A stretch of 11,679 bases of DNA, from assembly GCA_902474645.1 (NCBI GenBank), contig CABRWN010000053.1, forward strand, positions 1 through 11,679, read 5' to 3'. The notes beneath the pieces were generated by a model. It had not been told where the DNA came from. It ran no database searches and worked only from the letters and a program-made list of their open reading frames with translations. The position numbers and the translations under genes were made by a program. Position 1 is the stretch's first letter; each line of letters begins with the position of its first letter. Source of the stretch: an uncultured Collinsella sp. (lineage in GTDB: Bacteria; Actinomycetota; Coriobacteriia; Coriobacteriales; Coriobacteriaceae). Of this stretch, positions 6,849 through 11,679 are shown piece by piece.

Positions 6849-6926
6849 CGCAAAGAGTGTCCCAAACGACTAGTCATTTAAGAACGTCCCCAAGAACTAG
6901 TCGTTTAAGAACGTCCCCAATGACTA
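6849..6926 (-). repeat. Right REP array, three direct units in inverse orientation
   Basis: On the minus strand, going inward, the units are 6926-6902 (core), 6901-6875 (27 bases, with ACTAGTTCTTGGGGAC) and 6874-6849 (26 bases, with ACTAGTCGTTTGGGAC). The two outer units continue GTTCTTAAA. The innermost continues ACTCTTTGCG. As on the left, the unit nearest the gene is the divergent, 26-base one with GGGACA in place of GGGACG. AAATGACTAGTCGTTT at the junction of the inner two units is a near-perfect palindrome that could fold as a small hairpin. Confidence 0.87.
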
Positions 6927-8273
6927 AGCGGTGGCGCGGCCTAGCCAGTTGCCGCTGTGGTGGTAGATGGTGAACATCGTGGCCGTAATGAGCCAGGTTA
7001 CGGGGTAGACCAGTAGTAGATGCTCGAGCGACGGATCGAAGGGCATGATCGCAAACACCCAGATCACCCTCAAGACAACGGTGCCAAAGATGGTGAGCAT
7101 CATAGGCTGCAGACTCACGCCGGCGCCGCGAATGGAGCCCGACGCGTTCTCGATAATCGAGAAGATCGCGTAGAACGGCGCGATGAAATGAAGAATCGTC
7201 GTGGTGTACGCCGAAATCGAAGCATCGTCGACAAACAGACGCGACAACGGACCCGAGAACACCAGCAGCACGGCAGACAGGCCACCAATGAGCATAAACG
7301 ACAGCACGAGCGACGTATGGTAGCCCTTGCGCATGCGCTCGTAATTGCGCGCGCCAAAGTTCTGCGCCGAGAACGTAGTGATCGATACGCCGAGCGCCTC
7401 GGTCACCATCCAGATAATGCCATCCAGGCGCCCAGATAGACCCCAAGCAGTCGTGACATCGGCGCCAAACGAATTAACCGACACCTGGATCAACACGTTC
7501 GAGATCGAATAGGCAGCCGATTGAAAACCGAGTGGCAGACCACACGAGATCATACTCTTGCAAATACCGCGATCGATGCCGAGCTTAGACACCGAAAGAC
7601 GCCATGCACCCGGAGCGCGCATCATGCGAAACACGATCATCGTTGCATTGGAGCAAATGGTCAGCGCCACTGCGATGCCGCAGCCCAACGCCTCCATATG
7701 CAACACAGCGACAAAGATGATATCCAGCACCACGTTAACCAGGCAGCCAGAGGCAATGATCACGGCGGGGCCGCGCGTGTCGCCCACGGCACGCAGCAGT
7801 GCGGTTCCCATATTAAGCAGCAGTGCCGCAACCATCGCGGCAAAATAACAGCGAGCATAGGCCACGCCCTCGGCCAATAGTTCATGCGGCGTGTTCATAA
7901 GCACCAGCATGGGCTCAACGAACACTATGCCAAGAATCGAGAAAACGATACCGCCCACCAGCGCGAGCGTCATGGCTGTATGGACCGAACGGCTCAGACG
8001 CTCGTCATCGTGCTGGCCAAAAAACTGACCCGTGATAACGGCACAACCAGCGCCAACGCCAACGCAAAAGCCAATGCAGAGCTCGGTGAGGACCATCGTG
8101 GCCTGAATGCCGCCCAGCGCGAGCTTGCCGCCAAACTGACCGACAATATAGGTACCGATAAGCGTGTAGGCCTGCTGAAAAAACGAACTAAAAAAGATGG
8201 GAACGCACAGCGACAGCAGCTGTTGCCAAATGACACCCTGCGTTACATCGATAGCCGTAGATTTCTTAGCCAC
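6924..8273 (-). CDS. MATE family multidrug/metabolite efflux transporter
   Basis: A 449-residue polytopic membrane protein with about 12 helices in two lobes, typical of MATE exporters, which use an H+ or Na+ gradient to expel cationic drugs or metabolites. Visible features are Pro25 in the first helix (SLCVPIFFSSFF), the GAGCAVITGQFFGQHD block near 75-89, RAVGDTRGPA at 161-170, LDIIFV near 183-188, and the second-lobe repeat ending SGSIRGAG. The substrate cannot be assigned. The start chosen is GTG 8273 (VAKKSTAID) with GGGGAGG four bases upstream. An in-frame TTG at 8306 would add 11 residues that encode the ribosome site itself. The TAG stop (6926-6924) is the first three bases of the right REP array. 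It lies in the same direction as trmH, 125 bases downstream of it. Confidence 0.93.
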   Translation of the reverse strand: MAKKSTAIDVTQGVIWQQLLSLCVPIFFSSFFQQAYTLIGTYIVGQFGGKLALGGIQATMVLTELCIGFCVGVGAGCAVITGQFFGQHDDERLSRSVHTAMTLALVGGIVFSILGIVFVEPMLVLMNTPHELLAEGVAYARCYFAAMVAALLLNMGTALLRAVGDTRGPAVIIASGCLVNVVLDIIFVAVLHMEALGCGIAVALTICSNATMIVFRMMRAPGAWRLSVSKLGIDRGICKSMISCGLPLGFQSAAYSISNVLIQVSVNSFGADVTTAWGLSGRLDGIIWMVTEALGVSITTFSAQNFGARNYERMRKGYHTSLVLSFMLIGGLSAVLLVFSGPLSRLFVDDASISAYTTTILHFIAPFYAIFSIIENASGSIRGAGVSLQPMMLTIFGTVVLRVIWVFAIMPFDPSLEHLLLVYPVTWLITATMFTIYHHSGNWLGRATA

Positions 8274-8398
8274 ACGCCCTCCCCGCCAACGTATGTTAAA
8301 CAACAAAACGGCAATTTAAGACCAAAGCCAATACCAGCTTAGCACCGACTGGCGGCGACCGAAACACCCCGAATTAGAGCGCGGTGCGGAATAACTGC

Positions 8399-9313
8399 CT
8401 AGTGATACAAACCCGGCTGGTAGTGATACTCATTGCTCACGTGCGGGCACAGCTGCCAAAAGGCGACGGCGCTCGCCGCGGCCACGTTGAGCGAATCGAC
8501 CCCGTGCGCCATCGGAATGCGCACGGCTCGGTCGCAGCCCTCAATGGTCTTGGCTCCCAGGCCGGCACCCTCGGTACCCATAAAGATCGCCAGACGGTCA
8601 ATCTCCTGCAGCACGGGATCGTCCAACGACACCGAATCATCCGTCAACGCCATGGCGGCACACGAAAAGCCGGCATCGTGCAGCGCCGCCAGCCCATCAT
8701 GCGGCCATACGCGCGCCTCACTGCCAATACGCGTCCACGGAACCTGAAACACGGTGCCCATGCTCACGCGGGCCGAGCGACGGTACAACGGGTCGCAGCA
8801 CGTCGGGCTGACCAAAATACCGTCAACGTTCAATGCGGCAGCCGAGCGGAAAATCGCGCCAACATTGGTGTGATCGACAATACCCTCAAGCACGCACACG
8901 CGCACCGGACGATCTCCCGCCGCCTCGACGACGCCGCCCAAGAACTCATCAACCGGAATCTGACGCGGGCGACGGAACGCCGCCAGCGCGCCGCGCGTCA
9001 CGTTAAAGCCCGTCAACTGCTCCATGAGCTCCATGGAGGCCACGAACACAGGAACCGGACCCGCGCCCTCGCGCACAACCAGGCGCTCGAACAACGGCAT
9101 CATCTGGTCGAGCCAGCGTTCACCCAAAAGAAAGCTCACCGGCTGGTATCCGGCACGCACCGCGCGCTCGATAACCTTGGCACTCTCGGCGATAAAGATG
9201 CCCTTTTGCGGCTCCAGCACGCAGCGCAGCTCGCGCTCCGTCAATCGCACGTAGGCATCGAGCCGCTCGTCCTCGAGCGAATCATTTCGCAGAACCTCAA
9301 CGGCATCAGTCAT
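8399..9313 (-). CDS. SpoU/TrmH family RNA 2'-O-methyltransferase
   Basis: A 304-residue SPOUT methyltransferase, expected to methylate a ribose 2'-OH in rRNA or tRNA from S-adenosylmethionine. It has an N-terminal substrate-binding region (about 1-125) and the C-terminal knot domain. Motif 1 is HTNVGAIFRSAAAL, motif 2 is IFMGTEGAGL and motif 3 is DSLNVAAASAVAFW. The target nucleotide cannot be told from sequence. The start chosen is ATG 9313 (MTDAVEVLRN). AAAGG lies 15 bases upstream, too far to be a good ribosome site. An upstream in-frame ATG (9370) would add a Cys-rich stretch unlike the family and would lie within a GC hairpin. It sits 109 bases downstream of dfrA and may be cotranscribed with it. 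Confidence 0.92.
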   Translation of the reverse strand: MTDAVEVLRNDSLEDERLDAYVRLTERELRCVLEPQKGIFIAESAKVIERAVRAGYQPVSFLLGERWLDQMMPLFERLVVREGAGPVPVFVASMELMEQLTGFNVTRGALAAFRRPRQIPVDEFLGGVVEAAGDRPVRVCVLEGIVDHTNVGAIFRSAAALNVDGILVSPTCCDPLYRRSARVSMGTVFQVPWTRIGSEARVWPHDGLAALHDAGFSCAAMALTDDSVSLDDPVLQEIDRLAIFMGTEGAGLGAKTIEGCDRAVRIPMAHGVDSLNVAAASAVAFWQLCPHVSNEYHYQPGLYH

Positions 9314-9357
9314 AGCAGCCAGCCCGCACCTTTCTTTGCAGCACCTATACAAATATC

Positions 9358-9380
9358 GGGGCAACGCCATGCGCTGCCCC
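9358..9380. repeat. GC-rich hairpin between dfrA and trmH
   Basis: GGGGCAACGC and GCGCTGCCCC pair around a 3-base loop with one A/C mismatch. There is no T tract on either strand, so an ordinary terminator is unlikely. It lies in the dfrA-trmH spacer and may affect mRNA stability or readthrough. Confidence 0.5.
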
Positions 9381-9392
9381 GCCACTCATTCC

Positions 9393-9423
9393 AACCCGAT
9401 AATACCGAAGGGATAATCGGGTT
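9393..9423. repeat. Inverted repeat at the 3' end of dfrA
   Basis: AACCCGAT (9393-9400) and ATCGGGTT (9416-9423) are exact complements. The inner bases TACC/GG-TA may pair further around GAAG. The right arm overlaps the dfrA stop by one base. The T tract is very short (TT then GG on the minus strand), so this is a weak terminator at best and may be an mRNA 3'-end stabiliser. Confidence 0.5.
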
Positions 9424-9941
9424 TACACATCAACGCGACGATACGTCACGAACTCATATTTGAGGCCCTCATCGCCCTCACCGGCAGCGACAACCGCCGA
9501 TTCGCTGGCCCGCGCAACCTCCCACGCGGGATCGACGTCCAAGTCGGGAAAGTACGTGTCCACGGCATGGGTGCAATGGTTGTGCGTAACCTCGGCCTCG
9601 ACGCAATACGGCAAAAACTGCCGATACACTTCGCCGCCACCGATAACCCACGCAACGGGCTCGTCGGCAACCGCGGCGAGCGCCTCGTCGATGCTATGCA
9701 CCACGTCGACGCCCTCGGGCGCAAAATCCTCGTCGCGCGTGAGCACAATATTACGACGATTCTTGAGCGGACGCCCGCCGGGAAAACTCAGTAGGGTCTT
9801 GCGCCCCATAATAACCGGGCAACCCTTGGTGCACGCCACAAAATGGCGCATGTCGGCGCGATTGGACACGACCATATCGCCCTCGCAGCCAATACCCCAG
9901 TCGTCGCACACGGCGACGATGGCAGAAAGCTTACGCGTCAT
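9423..9941 (-). CDS. dfrA: Dihydrofolate reductase
   Basis: Reduces dihydrofolate to tetrahydrofolate with NADPH, regenerating the cofactor oxidised by ThyA. 172 residues with the DHFR signature: AIVAVCDDWGIGCEGDM (8-23), catalytic acid Asp30 in NRADMRHF, VIMGRKT (43-49), NRRNIVLTR (61-69), VIGGGEVYRQFLP and DTYFPDLD. An oddity is that the usual L/M-P-W before the catalytic helix (Trp22 of the E. coli enzyme) reads M-V-V at 23-25. The start chosen is ATG 9941 with AGGTGG five bases upstream. A GTG at 9950 is possible, but it would precede the spaced ribosome site. The ATG is 9 bases past the thyA stop, so the two genes are translationally close and surely cotranscribed. Confidence 0.95.
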   Translation of the reverse strand: MTRKLSAIVAVCDDWGIGCEGDMVVSNRADMRHFVACTKGCPVIMGRKTLLSFPGGRPLKNRRNIVLTRDEDFAPEGVDVVHSIDEALAAVADEPVAWVIGGGEVYRQFLPYCVEAEVTHNHCTHAVDTYFPDLDVDPAWEVARASESAVVAAGEGDEGLKYEFVTYRRVDV

Positions 9942-9950
9942 GAGCGCCAC

Positions 9951-10799
9951 CTACACCGCAATGGGAATGTTCTTGACCTGCGGGCCGTGCTCGTAGCCCT
10001 CGACGATGAGGTCGTCGGTCGTAAACGCATAGAAGTCATGCACGTCGGGGTTGAGCGTTACCTTGGGTGCCGCAAACTGCGGACGCTCGATAAGCTCGCG
10101 GGCGATATCGACATGACGATCATAGATATGGGCGTCGGCGATCACGTGCAGCAGCTCACCGGGAATCATATCGACCGACTGCGCGACCATCATCAGCAAA
10201 ATGGCGTACTGGCACACGTTCCAGTTGTTCGCGGCCAAAATATCCTGGCTGCGCTGGTTGAGAATCATGTTGAGCGTCGGCTTGTCGTCCTGAGGACGCT
10301 GCGTCACGTTATAGGTCACGCTATAGGCGCACGGATAAAGGTGCATCTCGGACAGATCGCTAAACACGTACGTATTGGTCATAATGCGGCGACTATACGG
10401 CGTGTGCTTAAGGTCGTACAGCACACGGTCCATCTGGTCGAAGTCGCCCTCGGCGTAATGGCTCTTCTGACCAATCTGATAGCCGTAGGCTTTACCGATG
10501 GAACCGGTCTCATCGGCCCACTCATCCCAGATATGACTGTTGAGATCATGCACGTTATTGGACTTCTTTTGATAGATCCACAGGATCTCGTCCATGGCAG
10601 ACTTAAGCGCCGTGCGACGCAGGGTAAGCGCGGGGAACTCCTCACGCAGGTCATAGCGCGCCGTGACACCAAAGTTTTTAATGGTATAGGCAGGGGTGCC
10701 GTCCTCCCACACCGGGCGGACCTTTTGGCCCTCGGTGGTGGTGCCATGGTCCAAGATATCGCGGCACATGGTTACAAACTGTTGATCAGCTTTGCTCAT
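9951..10799 (-). CDS. thyA: Thymidylate synthase (divergent ThyA)
   Basis: Makes dTMP from dUMP using methylenetetrahydrofolate as methyl donor and reductant, producing dihydrofolate for the adjacent dfrA. 282 residues. The nucleophile is Cys157 in LYPCAYSV. The dUMP site shows QRSQD (182-186), NWN (192-194) and ADAHIYDRH (221-229; His224, Tyr226). The C-terminus ends IPIAV, as is usual for the catalytic tail. Departures from the E. coli enzyme are Ala158 in place of the His after the nucleophile, and GKAYGYQIG in place of the usual YGxQWR block. It thus belongs to a divergent ThyA branch but keeps the essential residues. The start is ATG 10799 with AGGAGG four bases upstream. It is first in the run thyA-dfrA-trmH-MATE. 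Confidence 0.95.
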   Translation of the reverse strand: MSKADQQFVTMCRDILDHGTTTEGQKVRPVWEDGTPAYTIKNFGVTARYDLREEFPALTLRRTALKSAMDEILWIYQKKSNNVHDLNSHIWDEWADETGSIGKAYGYQIGQKSHYAEGDFDQMDRVLYDLKHTPYSRRIMTNTYVFSDLSEMHLYPCAYSVTYNVTQRPQDDKPTLNMILNQRSQDILAANNWNVCQYAILLMMVAQSVDMIPGELLHVIADAHIYDRHVDIARELIERPQFAAPKVTLNPDVHDFYAFTTDDLIVEGYEHGPQVKNIPIAV

Positions 10800-10826
10800 T
10801 GACCCTCCTGTCAGTCGCCTACAAGC

Positions 10827-10840
10827 GAGATTCATTGTAG
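10827..10840 (-). promoter_or_regulatory. Probable thyA promoter -10 region
   Basis: On the minus strand TACAAT (10839-10834) is a good -10 hexamer, placing the transcript start near 10827, about 28 bases before the thyA ATG. No good -35 is seen at 17-18 bases upstream (TGTGGG or CTGTGG). CTACAA/TTGTAG (10819-10824 and 10835-10840) form a small inverted repeat over it. Confidence 0.45.
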
Positions 10841-10882
10841 CCCAGGCGCACGCGGCCCCACAGCCCAAACATAAGCCCTCAT

Positions 10883-10902
10883 TTTCTGACATATGCCAGA
10901 AA
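10883..10902. promoter_or_regulatory. Palindromic operator 1 upstream of the DUF134-NifX gene
   Basis: TTTCTGACATATGCCAGAAA is a 20-base palindrome with one mismatched pair (A against G in the half sites). Its centre (10892/10893) lies upstream of the candidate -35. It shares TCTGACATATG and the CAGA half with operator 2. A binding site for the DUF134 domain is inferred. Confidence 0.72.
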
Positions 10903-10906
10903 TTCA

Positions 10907-10934
10907 TTGCGCAAATCCGAACGTTCGCTATTCT
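10907..10934 (+). promoter_or_regulatory. Candidate promoter of the DUF134-NifX gene
   Basis: TTGCGC (10907-10912), a 16-base spacer and TATTCT (10929-10934) make a plausible sigma-70-type promoter. The start would fall near 10941, within operator 2, so occupancy there should repress. Both hexamers are imperfect. Confidence 0.5.
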
Positions 10935-10937
10935 ATT

Positions 10938-10953
10938 GTTGACATATGTCAGA
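10938..10953. promoter_or_regulatory. Palindromic operator 2 at the start of the DUF134-NifX transcript
   Basis: TGACATATGTCA (10940-10951) is a perfect 12-base palindrome. The right half extends to TCAGA, as in operator 1. Its centre (10945/10946) is 53 bases from that of operator 1, about five helical turns. The ribosome site AAGGAG begins four bases past it. Confidence 0.75.
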
Positions 10954-10965
10954 TAAGGAGTGCAC

Positions 10966-11679
10966 ATGGCAGGAAGACGCGAGAAACTGCGCCGCGTCGG
11001 GATCATCCCCGAATATCGCGGTTTTACCCCCGATGGCCTGGCGAGCGGCGATGCCATCGATATGACAGTCGACGAGCTCGAAGTGCTGCGCCTGTGCGAC
11101 TTGGAAGGCCTCAATCAGGAGGCCGTCGCACAGCAGATGGGTATCGCGCGCGCCACGGTGGCGGCAATTAGCAGCCGCGCGCATCGCAAGGTGGCAAACG
11201 CGCTGGTCAACGGACGGGCAATCGTCATCGAAGGCGGCAGCATCGCGTACTCCCCCATTACCACGACGACGGCCGCATGGCCAGCAAAGGAGATCGGCAC
11301 CATGAGGGTGGCAACCACGTATGACAACGGCAACATCTTTATGCACTTTGGCCGCAGCGAGCAGTTCAAGATCTACGACATTCAGGACGGCAAGGTGCTC
11401 AACGAACAGGTCGTGGGCACCGGCGGCACCGGTCACGGCGCCCTGGCGGGCCTGCTTGCCAACGGAGGCGTTGACACGCTCATTTGCGGCGGTATCGGCG
11501 GCGGCGCTATCAACGCGCTTGCCCAAGCCGGCATCACGGTCTATGCGGGCGCCCAGGGCAGCTGCGATGCCTGCGTCGAGGCCCTCATTGCAGGCACGCT
11601 CGCACAGAACGGCGAGGCCACCTGCGACTGCCATGGACATGATCACGAGCACATCCACGAGCATGGCGAGTCCTGCGGC
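10966..11679 (+). CDS. DUF134 HTH - NifX-like cluster-binding fusion protein, 3' end beyond the window
   Basis: 238 residues are visible with no stop. Residues 1-90 match DUF134, a sigma-70 region-4-like helix-turn-helix family: DMTVDELEVLRLCDLEGLNQ, then AVAQQMGIARATV and IVIEGG. The Cys residues common near the DUF134 N-terminus (CRRVCGLP type) are absent; it reads LRRVGIIPEYRGF. Residues 110-212 are a NifX/NifB-C-like dinitrogenase cofactor-binding domain: VATTYDNGNIFMHFGRSEQF, then TGHGALAGLL and ICGGIGGGAINAL. The tail from about 219 is rich in Cys and His (CDCHGHDHEHIHEHG), suggesting metal binding. ATG 10966 has AAGGAG five bases before. No nitrogenase genes are in view, so a role in Fe-S or other metallocluster sensing is likelier. 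Its own promoter carries twin palindromes, suggesting autoregulation. Confidence 0.87.
   Translation, partial: MAGRREKLRRVGIIPEYRGFTPDGLASGDAIDMTVDELEVLRLCDLEGLNQEAVAQQMGIARATVAAISSRAHRKVANALVNGRAIVIEGGSIAYSPITTTTAAWPAKEIGTMRVATTYDNGNIFMHFGRSEQFKIYDIQDGKVLNEQVVGTGGTGHGALAGLLANGGVDTLICGGIGGGAINALAQAGITVYAGAQGSCDACVEALIAGTLAQNGEATCDCHGHDHEHIHEHGESCG

Larger units (their letters stand above)
5879..6926. mobile_element. REP-RAYT element with perfect 31-bp terminal inverted repeats
   Basis: A single HUH-type transposase gene sits between two inverted arrays of one short repeat. The outermost 31 bases at the left (5879-5909) are the exact reverse complement of the outermost 31 at the right (6896-6926). 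Identity stops at the next base outward (C against T). The inside is visibly more AT-rich than the flanking genes. Both ends read TAGTCATTGGGG going inward. The left TAG (5879-5881) is the stop of the restored cobO frame, and the right TAG (minus, 6926-6924) is the stop of the MATE gene. The 126 bases between the transposase start and the right array (6723-6848) hold only its ribosome site; I see no other gene. Boundaries are set by repeat identity, not by a seen target duplication. Confidence 0.82.

Noticed and set aside
6723..6877. Short minus-strand frame (up to 61 residues, to 6692) between the RAYT start and right repeat array
   Set aside because: It overlaps the RAYT start, has no clear ribosome site and no similarity I recognise.
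5877..6926. CRISPR array, suggested by repeated 26-27 base units
   Set aside because: Units abut with no spacers, occur in inverted groups around a transposase, and no cas gene is present.
8384..9463. 359-codon open frame antisense to the RNA methyltransferase
   Set aside because: The SpoU motifs are clear on the minus strand. This frame is His/Arg-rich shadow sequence.
9843..10802. 319-codon open frame antisense to thyA
   Set aside because: thyA is complete with its catalytic residues on the minus strand. The antisense frame shows no domain.
10966..11679. Nitrogenase cofactor gene indicating nitrogen fixation
   Set aside because: NifX-like domains are common in anaerobes without nitrogenase, and nothing else here belongs to nitrogen fixation.

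Overview
The window looks like chromosomal DNA from a GC-rich Gram-positive gut actinobacterium of the class Coriobacteriia, most like Collinsella. This rests on GC-rich codon use, strong purine-rich ribosome binding sites, a transcription-attenuating T-box in front of ileS, the style of the proteins, and a REP-type repeat family. The assignment is inference; no search was run.

Layout. (1) 1-1259, minus: 5' part of ileS, preceded by a full T-box leader (about 1303-1603) with an isoleucine specifier. (2) 1747-2829, plus: a zinc-type polyol/hydroxyacid dehydrogenase related to GldA/HcxA, ended by a long perfect hairpin terminator. (3) 2880-5319, minus: ftsH followed by a DUF523 (TudS-like) protein, with a 16-bp hairpin between them. 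(4) 5397-5858, plus: cobO/btuR adenosyltransferase, whose last residues appear cut off by a one-base frameshift. (5) 5879-6926: a compact 1,048-bp REP-RAYT element, a HUH tyrosine transposase flanked by inverted arrays of a 26-27 bp repeat. Its outer ends coincide with TAG stop codons of the two convergent neighbours. (6) 6924-10799, minus: MATE exporter, SpoU/TrmH RNA methyltransferase, dfrA and thyA; thyA and dfrA are tightly coupled and form the dTMP/tetrahydrofolate cycle. (7) 10966 to the right edge, plus: a DUF134 DNA-binding domain fused to a NifX-like metallocluster-binding domain with a His/Cys-rich tail. It lies behind a promoter bracketed by two matching palindromes whose centres are 53 bp apart.

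Most of the window is ordinary housekeeping sequence. The parts that deserve attention are the REP-RAYT element and its stop-codon boundaries, the cobO frameshift beside it, the self-contained DUF134-NifX regulator with twin operators, and active-site departures in the dehydrogenase, ThyA and DHFR. Long open frames antisense to ileS, ftsH, trmH and thyA are by-products of GC-rich codon use and are not annotated.
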